A DNA stretch of 64,000 nt from Bathynomus jamesi (Eukaryota; Arthropoda; Malacostraca; Isopoda; Cirolanidae): contig JAJOZX010003308.1 in the NCBI GenBank assembly GCA_023014485.1, forward strand, positions 230,001 through 294,000, read 5' to 3'. Below are positions 33,003 to 44,847 of the stretch, piece by piece. Numbering within the stretch: position 1 is the stretch's first letter; each line of letters starts with the position of its first letter. A model generated the notes under the pieces. It was not told the origin of the DNA and made no database searches. It saw nothing but the letters and a program-made list of their open reading frames with translations. Made by a program: the position numbers and the translations under genes.

Positions 33003-33062
33003 CCAGCGATGGGGAAAGCCATTCTGGAAGGGAAGAAGTTCAGAAGCAACTCACGGATCCAG
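33003..33062 (+). CDS. Exon M, tail mini-exon
   Basis: 60 nt, phase 1 to 1 (ataacttcAG, G|GTAAGT). ASDGESHSGREEVQKQLTDP, a hydrophilic, Ser-rich segment without Tyr. Confidence 0.55.
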
Positions 33063-34143
33063 GTAAGTTTTCTGGAGCTCCACTCATGTTTGCATCCTCA
33101 TTATCATCCATGAGGAATAATTGTTTCGGGGCATGCGGCGGCGGCGGCTTCGCTCGTGATATTACCTACGTTACTTTCTATTTAAAAATATTCATTAAGT
33201 TAATTAAACTGTTAATATTTAATAATTAAATGCGTATAATTTGAGCGTTTAAGTTTACTAAAGGTCCGTAAATTGGACGTCCATTGAAGGCGGTTAAAAA
33301 CAATCCTCGATATTATGACACCGAATTGGAACGAAGGGCGAAAGATAAACTGTAAATATAAGTCGCTTTTGAAGACGTTGAGACGCAGAACTACTACTAC
33401 TACTACTACTACTTTCCAGACTTTACGGCTACAGTATTTCAAATGCGATGTACTCGCGTTACTCTAAATATAAATAACTCTACGTTCGAAAATACGATAC
33501 GCCAATTTTAATCCAATCGATGCCTTTAACCTCTTAAAATTTATTTATTCTCTTCGCTGACATCGTTTTGGTCAAAGTCCGCAACACTTTCCACTTTCAT
33601 GATTTTCTAGAATGAATTTGCTCAAATGTCGGTGCTTAAGAACCATTAACGGATCCTTATTCCGAACATATTCAACGATGTCCCCCATTTTTCTTCCGTT
33701 GTCAACGAGTGACGCGTTTCTAATGTTCACGTGATTTTTTTCACTTTTAGTAAATTCATTCTGTTCATATTTTTATTTTCATTTAGACACACGCGCGATT
33801 CCCCATTTGCCATTTCTGATCCGGGCTGTAACCCTTCTCTCATCGCTTTAAGATCTACCGTTATAGCAAAGTGAAGACAGTACTAAAGTTTACGTACTGC
33901 TGCTGCTGCTGCTGCTCGCTCTCTTCCAATACATGTTCCCAAAGTTGGAGTGTTGGAAGGAAGATATGATGAACCGTGGATGACACTCGATCGCCATCCA
34001 TATTCTTTTTTTCTAAAATTGTTGAACCTTTTTATGAGAGAGTTTCGAAACCTATTTAAAACGTGTAAAAATAAGCGTTTATCGCGTGAATTGCGAAACA
34101 ATCTTTTAGCTTTGCTTACTCGATTTTATCTTTTCATTCGCAG

Positions 34144-34200
34144 CAGATGGTGCGAAGGACGATCACACTCCGAATCAGGACCCGCCTTCAAATCATTCGG
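34144..34200 (+). CDS. Exon N, tail mini-exon with tandem acceptor
   Basis: The acceptor is cgCAGCAG, so splicing after either AG keeps the frame and adds or omits one Ala: (A)DGAKDDHTPNQDPPSNHS. Donor G|GTACAT, phase 1 out. 57 or 54 nt. Confidence 0.5.
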
Positions 34201-34633
34201 GTACATTTTCATCGCGTGACAGTGTCTCGTATTTGGCAATAATTAATCATTTAAACGTGAAAAATGACGGAATTTACCAGAGTCTATTTTTAATTTTTCG
34301 CCATTAGAGTAATTAAAAGAGGTCGCTTTATATCACCATTACAAATTGTTCACATTATTTTTACTGCCAATTGTAAACAATCGAATTAAGAGAGGTTTTT
34401 TATTCATTTTCTACTTAATTTTCAATCTTTATTTTATTGGTTTCAAATTTCAATAAGACCTAGAAAAGATTCTTTTCACTCTACTCTTCCATCATATATT
34501 ATTATTATCATCATTATTATCATTATTATCATTATTATCGGTTGCCGAAATTAGGTCAACCAATCAGAGAGAGGAAGAGAGATTAGAAGCATTTTGTGTT
34601 TCTTAAGTTGCTATTCACGTTTTTCTCTTTCAG

Positions 34634-34881
34634 AAGAACAAGGAGGAGGAGGAGGAGGAGGAGGAGGAGGAGGAGGAGGAGGAGGAGAAGAAGAGAAGAA
34701 GAAGCAAAAGAAGCAGAAGAAGAAGCAAGCAAAAGAAGCAGAAGAAGAAAAAGCAAGAGGAGAGGAAGAAGAAGAAGAAAAAAAGAAAGTAGAAATAAAC
34801 ATTGATGGTGGAAGTGTTCGATTTACAAAATCGAATAAAGGATCAGCTGCCATTATTATTATCATATCGTTGATTATGTGA
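34634..34881 (+). CDS. Exon O, last exon: Gly/Glu/Lys-rich tail
   Basis: Acceptor tctctttcAG, phase 1 in. It reads EEQ, about 15 Gly from a GGA tract, then Glu/Lys/Gln-rich charged repeats that would form a helix, and a less repetitive end VEINIDGGSVRFTKSNKGSA, AIIIIISLIM, stop. The Gly run and the final Ile run are both made by trinucleotide repeats, so length should vary between individuals. ATTAAA near 34948 could serve as polyadenylation signal. Whether this exon is really used cannot be decided from sequence. Confidence 0.45.
34645..34690. repeat. (GGA)n trinucleotide tract inside exon O
   Basis: About 14 GGA/GGAG repeats coding for Gly in the exon frame. Confidence 0.85.
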
Positions 34882-35059
34882 TTATGTGATTATGTGATAA
34901 TTTAAATCACATTAATAATTTTACATAAAATGTTAAAAATATTCCATTAAATTTAAAGCTTAAAAAATAATTAAAATCAATCGTCAAAAGAAGTGTTTTA
35001 ATTTCCATTCCTGTCCACCACAGAAGAAGGAGAGGAAGAAGAAGAGGAAGAGGAAGAGA

Positions 35060-35470
35060 GCCAAAATCAAGACCCAAAGATTTCGAGATGCCTGGACACT
35101 CTGCGTTTGAAAGATTGGAGGTCATACACAGGGGGGAAGGATGGATTGAGGAAGGTCGTTCCAGAGTAGATGATAGATTGAGAATAACGATTAACCCTCG
35201 CGTTACGGAGTTGGACAAAAGAGGAATGAGAGTGTGTCGAAAGTTTGGTACTGCGTGTAAAGAGAGTGAGGCAACACTGGCGAAGAGAAAAGGATCGAAG
35301 ACAGTCAGCGAGAGGCGGGGAATTGATGAGACGAAAAACCTTCGATTCCATTCTGTTAAGTAGAGCTGTGTGGGTCGAGACACACCACCACGCGTGAGAA
35401 CCGTACTCCATACGGGGGTGGACGAGAGACACCCGTTTGGGCGCGAGAGACCGTCCCGTACGAAGGGTAG
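35060..35470 (-). pseudogene. Jockey-like LINE, 3' part, copy 3
   Basis: The minus strand encodes PRMEYGSHAWWCVSTHTALL, NRMESKVFRLINSPPLAD, FVQLRNARVNRYSQSIIYSG and PPVYDLQSFKRRVSRHLE, matching the LINE at 47700-48150 over most of its length. It ends near 35060 next to a GA-rich tract. 5'-truncated. Confidence 0.75.
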
Positions 35471-35475
35471 GAGAA

Positions 35476-35680
35476 GATCGTCGCGGTCGTAACACCGCTT
35501 CCTGTTGATCAGCGAAGTTAAGCGACATTGGGTTGAGCGACATGGGAAGCCGTCCTCCGCGTCCAGATTATGTAGCGACCCGTGGTTCGGATCCCACGTA
35601 AAGCTGTAGGTCCCCTCCGTCATATGACCTTAGATGTTGCCAAGGAGGTTAAACAACCCCAATCATTATTATTTACCGTA
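35476..35680 (+). repeat. 5S rRNA-like sequence, probable 5S-derived SINE
   Basis: GATCAGCGAAGTTAAGCGAC matches the internal promoter region of 5S rRNA (GATCACCGAAGTTAAGCAAC), preceded by GCGGTCGTAACACC at the position of the 5S start region (GCGGTCATACCAC) and followed by an ATGGG..GCCG element where box C is expected. The remainder (AGCGACCCGTGGTTCGGATC ... TTATTATTT tail) is not 5S, so a composite SINE is more likely than a 5S gene. It abuts the LINE fragment. Confidence 0.45.
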
Positions 35681-36374
35681 CCGTCGCGTCTCTCAGCGTC
35701 ACTTTGATAAAGAGGAAACCCAAGTAGAATCGCGATAAAGTATTTTACTTTATATTTACTTGCGTACACTGCTAGGTGTGGTGTAGGTTTGACCAACCCC
35801 ACATCTAACACCAATGTTCAAAATTGGTCGAGTGGTTAAAGAAGTGCGGAGGGTGATATTTTTTATATTTCTAACTTTTTCAGAAAGTTTGATATTTTCA
35901 CATTAGTTGGTTACTCTCAGGTTAGCTCGAGGTTAGCTCTCAGGTTAGTTCGAGGTTGATACAGAAAATGTTGATGCGCTTTTTATGTTTATTACAATGA
36001 GATTAAAATGAATATACCAAAATACAACTTGTTTACAATTATAGAAGTAACCAGAAATAACCAATCCAAAATGCCACATTATTACCTGCTTTGTCCCAAG
36101 AGCAAGTTCCAAAGAAACAGCAAACCAAAGGACTCTCCCGTCCTTGTGATCATTTTGACACCCCTCCTAGAACCTGGAGCCAAGAGTTTCAACTGCCTGC
36201 CTTGACCTCATGCTCGAGACTTCGGTCCTGCATCTTTTATATTTAATCATTTAGGGATATTATGGGTGAGTAATAGGGCATGGGATACTGCAAAGGAAAT
36301 GATGAATCGAAGCATGATGGTTCTGACTTAGTTAGTCATTTTAAAGTATAACATACCTTGGTAACCTTGGATTT

Positions 36375-36645
36375 GTTTCCGCCCGAATTGTTCATTCTGA
36401 CGAAGGTCAAGCTTATCACTCCACCTTAAGTCTACAGTTTAACGTGGAATCCCAACCACGCCCCACCACGGGCGGTCAGAAATTACAAAGTCCTCACCCG
36501 GACTCGATCTCACGACCTCCCGATCAGCAGCAGCAGCCTAGCGTCTTAACCCAGGGTACCCATTTTTTTACCAACCCATTTTTTTATTGTGTGGAAAGAT
36601 GACCAGCTGGGTTTTGCTGTGCGCTGCATGCCGTCACTGGGTAAA
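36375..36645 (-). repeat. tRNA-related SINE, copy 2
   Basis: It shares TTCCGCCC.AATTGTTCATTCT, GACGAAGGT, GGTACCCAT and CTGTGCGC..GCCGTCAC with the copy at 8740-9000. On the minus strand the box B-like GAGATCGAGTCCGGG is recognisable. Confidence 0.55.
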
Positions 36646-37164
36646 AATAATGAAATAAATACTAAAATTAATAATAAAAATTAAAATTAAAAATACAAAT
36701 AATGAAAAATAGGAATGTCGAAGTTAAGTGGAGCTACAGACAACATTTTTATACCATGAAGCTAATAAAGTGACTGATTAATGAATGAATGAATGACTGA
36801 TGAATGATGAATCTCTTTGACAATTGGATTGTCTGAGTTTTTAATTCTTTGCATTAAACTGTATCAAACGCGTCTTGTCACCTCCGGGAGGATCGATGCA
36901 TTGTGGTTAGCGAACATTTGCGAAGCTGACCATCTTTATGGTAACTGATACAGCAGTCTAAAAGATCCGTTAGAAAGCAAGTTTAAAGTTTTGCCATTTT
37001 CTTTTTTTTTTAACCCAAAGCTGCTGCCCACAAATATCATTGAAATCTTTTGAATCTGAAGTTCCTCATAACCACGTCCGCTTTAGCACAGAAACTTCGT
37101 CAGTGAAGGAGCTGGTGATAATTTGACCCAAATTCTTAAGTTCTTGTACTTCCTCTACTGGTTC

Positions 37165-37250
37165 AACTTTCAGAAATGACAAAGTCCTCGCCCGGACTCG
37201 ATCTCATAACCTCTCGATTAGCAGTTACAATTATTCACCCTGATAAGAGG
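37165..37250 (-). repeat. tRNA-related SINE fragment, copy 3
   Basis: TTACAAAGTCCTCACCCGGACTCGATCTCA-type sequence shared with 36483-36535. Short fragment only. Confidence 0.45.
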
Positions 37251-37760
37251 TTTTGATGTTCGTCAGCTCAAAGCGCGGGAGTAGGGTTCATCTTTCTCCG
37301 TCGAGGGTTTTCAAATTACGGATGTGGCGGTCAGCTTTCTCGAGCGCCAGACAAGGAATTTGCGTGTGAAGTAAAATTGAGTTTATTTACGTTGAGTGCA
37401 TCTATACACGCGAGTTTTATATACATAACATTAGAATAAAAGAAGACAGAGAATGATGAACTCGTCGCATATTTTCCTATTCCCATATCAACCAAGTTGA
37501 TATAGCTTTATTTAATTTAATAATAATAAACTTTTGATACACTCTGTATATTAAGAAGGAAATGGATGAATAGCTAATAATTATAGCTAAATGGTTTATG
37601 TAGGTCTCTTAAAAAATGAAAGGAAGACAGGGTGAAATACTTTGAGCAATAAATTCACCTGAAAATTAATACTTTCTTTTTTAAATCAAAGCATTTTATA
37701 CAACTTTACTGATTGCTCACTAGAGAGAGAGAGAGAGAGAGAGAGAGCGTTAGAAAACCA

Positions 37761-38052
37761 GGTGCTCTTCCAATATGTGCTCTACCGCGAAAATTTACAT
37801 TCCAATACGTGATCTACCTTAGATTATTCGGATTAGCAGCAGGTACGTTAGTTAGCCTTATAAAGCTAACTAACGAAAATATCACGACTTAACCTAACCA
37901 ATCGTCAAGGGCGTATAGTTGACCTAACGATTGGTTAGGTTAAGTCATGATATTTTCGTTAGTTAGCCTTATAAGGCTAGTTTCACGGTAGAGCACGTAT
38001 TGGAATATGGTAGATCACAGTTTCGCGGTAGAGCACATATTGGAAGAGCACC
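37761..38052. mobile_element. Palindromic MITE B (hAT-like, perfect 8-bp target duplication)
   Basis: Ends GGTGCTCTTCCAATATGTGC and its exact inverted copy, extended by TCTACCGCGAAA. GAAAACCA stands on both sides (37753-37760, 38053-38060). The middle (37877-37965) is the recurring core in inside-out order, bordered by GCCTTATAAxGC palindromes as in MITE A copy 2. The partial second TIR copy at 37983-38015 suggests internal rearrangement. Confidence 0.8.
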
Positions 38053-38079
38053 GAAAACCATGACGAAGACCCCTTTAAG

Positions 38080-38650
38080 ACCCCTTTTGCATAAACATCT
38101 TTTGCGTCTTACAGCCTATACCTTTCACATATACTCAGTGTCTGTAACTCTTTTGCATAGGCTCAACTCGGCCTACAGTGTTTACAACATCGTGTCAGGC
38201 TACTCGTTATATAGCCTATAAATTCAGACAAACTCTCAGCATAACCGCATAGGCTATCTAAAGCGTTTTGCGAATACCGCTAATCAGACTCACACATTTT
38301 ATGTCGTTAATGTACAGTAATACGGCAACTAGTCTTATTCCTGTTTATTAAGTACTGTATTTTTGTCATCGAAATTATTATTGATCTTAACACAATTACA
38401 TTGTGAACTTTGTATCCTGCATAAAATCACTCCTTTAGCGTCCTTAATCGTAATGTTGCACATTTCAATATGCAGTCAACTAATTGTAAATAATTAGTCT
38501 TTTATTTTGTTAATAAAACAAAAATCTACGAGCCCTTTTCATCTTCTTTATTAGCCACACTATTTATTTGGTCCAAACACCATATTGATCACCTATTAAA
38601 TATACTTAATTAAATTCATTACTGTATTATAGCGGGCCTACTCTTACTAG
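38080..38650 (+). repeat. Dispersed repeat R1, copy 1
   Basis: GCGTCTTACAGCCTATAC, TTTGCATAGGCTCAACTC, GGCCTACAGTG and TATTATAGCGGGCCTACT occur in the same order as at 54615-55165. The copies are about 75-80 percent alike by eye. No terminal repeats or coding motif recognised. Confidence 0.6.
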
Positions 38651-38666
38651 GTTCCTATATATATAT

Positions 38667-39405
38667 ATATGGGTAAAGTCAAGGGGAGATGAACATTTAT
38701 GTCAATCCCTTACCATCCACAGCAATAATTACAAAAATGTGTTTTCATTTTGGTAATCAGCGTAAAAAAGAACGTAAGGATCACCAACAGGCTATAGTAT
38801 GCGGGTCAACCTACGATTGATTAAGTTTAGTCATGATAATTTCGTTAAAACTAACGAAAATATCATGACTAAACCTAACCAATCGTCAAGGGCGATTGAC
38901 ACTGGGATATAAACAAGCAATTAGGGACCTTTTCCAGTTTGTGTACCGTTTTTCATATAATTTATTTTTGAGAATATTTTTGTTAAAACTAACGAAAATA
39001 TCACGACTTAACCTAACCAATTATCAAGAGCGTACAGTTGATCTATTAGTAAATAGTAAATACTATTCCAGAAACAAACAATGTTATAATTAATAATAGA
39101 TCAACTGTACGCCCTTGATAATTGGTTAGGTTAAGTCGTGATATTTTCGTTAGTTTTAACAAAAATATTCTCAAAAATAAATTATATGAAAAACGGTACA
39201 CAAACTGGAAAAGGTCCGCAATTAGTAAACAAGATAAGAAGCTATAATTAAAAGGTAGACCGCCGAATCGTAGGTAGACCGCATACTATGGTAGTGCCCA
39301 CCAACATTTATCGAAAGAAGAACAACTTTGTTGAACAGTGTAATTATTGCTGTTAATGGTAATGGAGTGACATAAATGTTCACCTCCCCTTCACTTTACC
39401 CATAT
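38667..39405. mobile_element. Palindromic MITE C with two cores
   Basis: Long inverted ends: GGGTAAAGTCAAGGGGAGATG at 38670 and inverted GGGTAAAGTGAAGGGGAGGTG at 39400, between TA tracts. The inverted similarity goes inward through GAACATTTATGTCA and, with gaps, to CAACCTACGATTG / CGAATCGTAGGTAG. It contains one core at 38812-38890 and a second, larger palindrome at 38927-39217, whose arms TTTTCCAGTTTGTGTACC enclose the core with its GTACAG parts inside. Confidence 0.75.
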
Positions 39406-39419
39406 ATATATATATATAT

Positions 39420-40970
39420 ATAAACTAATAATAATCATAATAATACCAAATGATTAGAGGGCTAATAAAATATGGTATTGTTGCTTGGAAAAGACCCCTT
39501 TTTTTTACAGTAGTAGTTCGGAATTTGTCAAGTTTAAGACGAGTTCCATTTAAAAGTACTGTACCCACCTTCCGCCGCGAAACATTATGGTTTTACTTTC
39601 CTTACCTGTCTCACAAAAGCCGTCTCCCTGAAACACATCGAAATTACCTAAAATATATAGTACAGTATATCGTCCGGGAATAATTTTCATTTCATTAAAA
39701 TGTAATAATAGGTTGGTGGTTTTTTTAGAAGTATAATCGCTTCACAATATTAACATGATATTGAAAACACATTTTCTTCTTTAGCAGAACGAAAGAAATT
39801 GTTAAGTCTCGAATTTGAGAAGAAAATATTTTATTCTATTTTTGGGTTATAGAGGTAAAGCGACAATCTTAATAAGTAGCCAACATTCACTTTAAGTTAC
39901 AGTAACTTTACATCGCGTAAATCTTAGCAATTTGATTAAAACAGTAAATGTGGCTAAGGCGGGACTGAAATCACTAAGGATAAAACGAGTGCTTACCTTA
40001 ACTGACTTTTATAATAAAAGGTTACTTATTACTCTTAAATCATGAATCTTGTGCTAATATCATTTCGGATTGCATTAACATGCTAAGTTAGACTTAAAAT
40101 TATTGCCTAATTCAAACTGAACTGCAGCAGTTAGGCGTAACTAGGGTATAGTATGATAGGCTGAGTGTGTAAGTTTGGGTCAAGGGTCTATTTCCAAAGG
40201 TCGAGCAGAGTTCGCGATACAACCAAGACTTTGGATTCAGGCAAGTTCTTTCTCGTGTCTCAATACAAAGAAAGGTCCATACACTGACCATATTATGGCT
40301 GTTTGGACTAGGCTATGCACGCTTCGGATACGCCTACGCTTAGGTTGGGTAGGCCCTAGCCTACCGTTGGTGGATTACTTCATGGCTTATAACTAGACAC
40401 TAGCCCATGAACGTGGTTTCAACTTGGTCAGAAAAACAATACCGCCGCCAATTTACAGTAGGTAACTTTGGGCCTACATGTTTACCATTATCATAATCAT
40501 AAATTAAGGTAGGCCTCTAATCATGCATTTAAATATTAGCCTACTGGGTTGGTGTAAATTAATTTGGAGCAAACTTATCAAACTTTGTGTAGGCCTAGCC
40601 TACGAAGGAGTACAGGGGGTCCATAATGTCTTGTCACCCTGTGAAATACTAACTAATTTTCGTTTTGCTTTGAGACCCACTTCAAATGTATGATAGCAGC
40701 AACTACACGACTGAACAATGCATACTGTCTACTACCTGGGTTCATGAGCGAGGCAATAACAGTGATAAATAGGTCTGAAAGAAAAAAGAAAATCAGTTAG
40801 TATTTTACTCGGGTGACGAGACATTGTGGACATTTCGGTTCCTAAAATAGTAAATTTAGCACAAACCCTATTTTGGTTAGGATTGCCTCACTGAGGCTGC
40901 CGTATTGGCTCAGCGAATTTAGTCAATGCAGTTTTTTTGTCAGATTTAAGGAGCAAATCATTGTGTTGAG

Positions 40971-40975
<5 letters not shown>
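39420..40975. other. No gene recognised
   Basis: Short frames without motifs. 40487-40575 is a diverged copy of 7425-7520 (TACCATTATCA.AATCATA ... GTGGGAGCAAA). A short TA run at 40977-41002 closes the stretch. Confidence 0.5.
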
Positions 40976-41002
<27 letters not shown>

Positions 41003-41726
41003 TAGTGATGGATCGAGTGGTCGGTTTTTCACAACCGCGGTTGCGGTTGTGTTTGCGGTTGTCGAATTTTTTCCAACCGCGGTTGCGGTTGCGGTTATCA
41101 TATACTAGAAAAAATGCGTAATTATTAACTGGATTTAGCCACTATAGTGCGATTTAGCCACACTTGGTACATAATATATACTAAATAGTATTTATTTAGT
41201 AAATACCTTATGTTGAACCCAAGTTTTGCAATACACCGCTACCGCTATTTGTGTGTTGCAAAACTTGTGTTCAACATAAGGTATTTACTAAATAAATACT
41301 ATTTAAATGAAGTATATTCTAAACTTATATAGCTATTATGAAAGAATAGGTCAAATTAATTAAAACCATATTTTGCACTAAGTGTGTTACCAGGATGAGG
41401 GACGAGGACCCATCGCACTGTTCATCCCACCTACCACTTTCCCCAGCCTCCACCCATTGGAAAGTTATGGATTATTATTCATTTGAAAAACTGATGTCAA
41501 ACTTAATGACAGGCAGTGTGAATTTCAAGAATAATATTTTTGCTGCATTTTCACCTTTCAAGCGGCAACGCCTCTCATCGTACAACGTTCCCGCTCCACG
41601 CATAAGGAGACCCATCATTTTCTTTTTAAAAAAAGAAATATTTCTAATTAACCTAAAATTAAAATTAACTAAGCTTTTACAACCGCAACCGCACTTATGG
41701 AACGGCGGTTGCGGTTACGGTTGGAA
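41003..41726. repeat. Repeat with CGGTTG-rich ends and an internal hairpin
   Basis: CAACCGCGGTTGCGGTTG-type repeats at 41031-41095 recur inverted at 41679-41724 and probably mark the two ends of an element. Inside, 41184-41245 and 41248-41311 form a near-perfect hairpin (AATAGTATTTATTTAGTAAA ... its complement). The frame at 41395-41640 shows no recognised motif. Confidence 0.5.
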
Positions 41727-42028
41727 CATTCGTGGCCTTTCCTCAAATTTTCAATTTGTTGAACACCACCTCTCCTCCTCTAAACTTCACCTCCTCTTCC
41801 TCACTGAAACTAGAGTGTCTGGGACGACTTTTCTGTGCCCTCCTACTTTCTCTATACTCAATTTTACTCTAAAGGTGAATGTTGCGTATACTGTGTGTGC
41901 GTAATGACCTTTCTATCGTATTCCCGAACTCGAATATTCTGAATTTTATACCCTCTGGCTACGTTTACATGCCAAAATCTCAAACTAAATACATCTGCGC
42001 TGTCTACCTTTCTCCTAATTCTACCGAC

Positions 42029-42922
42029 CAGGGCCGTGCGCAGGACACTTCAGATGCAGGGGCTGAAAGTTAACAAAAAGGGCACCGTCTCCTCCCCCCT
42101 CAAAAACAATAAGTCTTTTCACAGCATTTATACGGATGTTATCATTTAGAATTAGCATTAGTAATAGTGGACATTTAAACGTGTGTCATACAGTGACAAT
42201 TTATTTAGAGCATGAATTATATTAATTAAATATGCAATGCAAATGTCTACTTCTCCCCTCCCTAAGGGAGCTAATTAATTAAACTTAATTAATGCTTTAA
42301 TTAATTAAACATTAAATTAATTATAAAGAAATGGGGTCATTGAACGTTACTTTATAGGTAAACCAATGGTAAAACGAATAAAACCTTCAATGTTAGAAGT
42401 ACTGGCAATGAGTAGCGATTTCACATATTCTGTTGCGGATGTATCCGCCTCGGAGTCATATTCTTAAAAATGTTGATGACATCCTTATTATTGATGAGGA
42501 TGTCCTTCTCTATAGCTAGAAGCATTAGGTCCGACAGCCTTTCCTCCTTGCAAAGGCCGCGAAACATTGATTTTATCAGCTTCAGTTTTGAACAAGTTTG
42601 GACAAAGTTTTAGGAAATTTAAATACATAGATGGGGAATAATTTCAGAAATATTTTTATCAAAGCAGAAAATTAAGTATATAATACCTTAGTAGGTACTT
42701 GACATTTTTGCACAGGTTTTACATGAGACAGCTGAAGTGATCTCTAAACCATCAAATTTAATCTTTGGGAGTTAATTAGACAAGAGTAAGGTAACAAAAG
42801 TAAAATTCTGTTTTAAATAAACTTTTTCAAATTTTTTTTTGGAAAAAAAATGGCACTTCTGAGGCATGAAGGGGCAAATGGGGGGCTCAAGCCCCTGTAG
42901 CCCCCGCCTCTGCACGTGCCTG
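42029..42922 (-). mobile_element. hAT element relic inserted in the LINE
   Basis: Ends CAGGGCCGTGCGCAGG and inverted CAGGCACGTGCAGAGG. The target duplication CTACCGAC / CTACCAAC (42021-42028, 42923-42930) differs at one base. The minus strand at about 42560-42450 keeps ERLSDLMLLAIEKDILINNK, the end of a hAT transposase dimerisation domain. Removing it rejoins the LINE endonuclease frame. Confidence 0.85.
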
Positions 42923-43659
42923 CTACCAACTATCCACAATTCTTTGACTACCTCACTTCCAAAGTGGAATACATTCTTTTCCACTCTTCTTTTGCTGAAA
43001 TCTTCATTTTAGGACATTTCAATATTCACCACCACCTTTCGATTTCCTCACACTTCACTGACATCTCGGGTGAACTACAGCTTACAACTTCTCTATTCTG
43101 AATAATCAAGAGCAGATTGTACTGTACAGTACCCTACTCGTATCCCCGATCGCCTTGCAGATAAGACCAACATTCTGAATTTATTTTTCACCTCCCATCC
43201 TTCTTCTTACTCTGTCAAACTTTTTTCTCCGTTGGGCTCCTCCTCCTCTTATATTTGTTTCCTGTCCTTTCGCTCAAATTTGGCCTTTCGAACCTCCCAA
43301 AAAGAGGCGCCTTTGGCACTTTGCCACTGATTGGGAGTAGCTTAGGCAGTATTTCTTTGATTTCCCATGACGTGATTACTGCTTCCGTAGCCTGGGCCGC
43401 TCAGAGTGTGCTGACTGCATCACGGGTGATTTTCTTGGGCATGGAGGGCTACATTCCATATTCTGTTTCTACTACTGATGCCAAAAAAAACGTTGGTTTA
43501 ACTTTGCTTGTTCTAATGCTATCCGCGACAGGAGTCTTTCAGAAGGTACCGTCGCCATTCTACTCCTGACTCTCACTTAGCTTATACTAGCGGAGCGACC
43601 CGGCGTTGCCGGGGTGGATGTTGAACGCTATATACTGTATATATATATATATTATAGAG

Positions 43660-43925
43660 GCCCGGTTAGGTAAACTGAAAGCCCAGTTAGGTTAATTGAA
43701 TGCCCAGTTAGGTCAACTGAATGCCCGATTAGGTTAATTAAATGGCCGATTAGGTCAACTGAATGCCCGATTAGATTAATTGAATGCCCGGGTACGTTAA
43801 TTGAATGCCCGGTTAGGTTAATTGTACACCCTTGACGATTGGTTAGGTTAAGTCATGATATTTTCGTTAAAGCCAACGAAAATATCACGACTTAACCTAA
43901 CCAATCGTCAAGGGCGTACAGATGT
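43660..43925. repeat. GCCCGGTTAGGTTAATTGAAT array and palindromic core, Helitron copy 2
   Basis: About seven diverged units of 21-22 bp followed by the core palindrome (43822-43920), inverted relative to copy 1. Confidence 0.8.
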
Positions 43926-44777
43926 TTTTACCATAGGTTTCGTAATGATCTTGATGACGTCATTTAATGTTTTAAAATTAATTATTTAAATGCTATTTTC
44001 TTACTTACAGCGACAGGCATAATGATATTAGGATACCTAATAGATATTTTGTAATATTTTAAAGTGGGGAAAATAAATAATTTTCTAAAAATGACCTTCA
44101 ACTATAAAAGCGCATCTAATCAGATAACTTAATTAACGTATTTCTATGACAACTAAAAAATATAATGATAAATCAATATCCTATCAAATTGTTTGTGTAT
44201 ACGTAAAATTATTTGTACAAAAGCCACAGTAATAAAACGCACAAAAGTCACGGTAAATAATTTCGAGTGTGGCTCGTTTAACTTTAAACTCGTGTTTATT
44301 TAAATTGCCCGCTTTAATTATGTAATTTTTTGTATTGAATCGATAAAGAAATCTTTTGTGAATCGAAAAATGTTAAAATTATAACAAATATCAAAATATT
44401 TTGCATAAAAATCATTGAATTTTAAAAATGCATGTTTGTTTTTAGTTTTTTGCAAAAAGTTCTTTATGAATTTTAAAAATATATACTTTTTTTAAATTGA
44501 ATCGATAAATAAATCTTTTGTGAATCGAATGATATTAAATGTTTAGTAAATATTGACTTATTTTGTGCCAAAATTATGATTAAAAATGAAAAATTAAAAA
44601 AAATGCGTGTACAGGCGTGGGAAGAACTGTACCCTAAAAGGGGGGGGAAGGAATTATGTTAGGGAATTTTTTTTTAGCATAAGCACTGCACAATAAAAAG
44701 ATGCATCGAATGGTGAAAACCGCATTGTTCTACACCAATTGTAGCGACCTGTAAGTGTGCGCAAAAAAACTGTTACA

Positions 44778-44844
<67 letters not shown>

Positions 44845-44847
<3 letters not shown>

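Larger units (their letters stand above)
1213..34881 (+). other. Host gene: split gene for a single-pass membrane glycoprotein with alternative tails
   Basis: Six exons (1213-1240, 12700-13062, 13318-13598, 14948-15101, 15254-15304, 28409-28512) join without a phase conflict into 327 codons, followed by a choice of tail exons. Every junction has AG before and GT after the exon, and the reading frame is open across all of them. The joined product has an acidic start, an extracellular part with about nine N-x-S/T sites and few cysteines, one hydrophobic segment, then a short basic region. The orientation (glycosylated part first) suggests a type I membrane protein. The start codon and signal peptide must lie upstream of this window. 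I do not recognise the family; a weak likeness to repeated extracellular domains of arthropod membrane proteins is only an impression. Introns are loaded with transposons. Confidence 0.75.

Noticed and set aside
34611..34865. Minus-strand frame rich in Pro and Phe
   Set aside because: It is the complement of the GGA/GAA repeats of exon O.
35020..35170. A further tail exon after exon O (acceptor caccacAG)
   Set aside because: The sequence runs straight into antisense LINE; exon O already has a stop, so there is no need for it.
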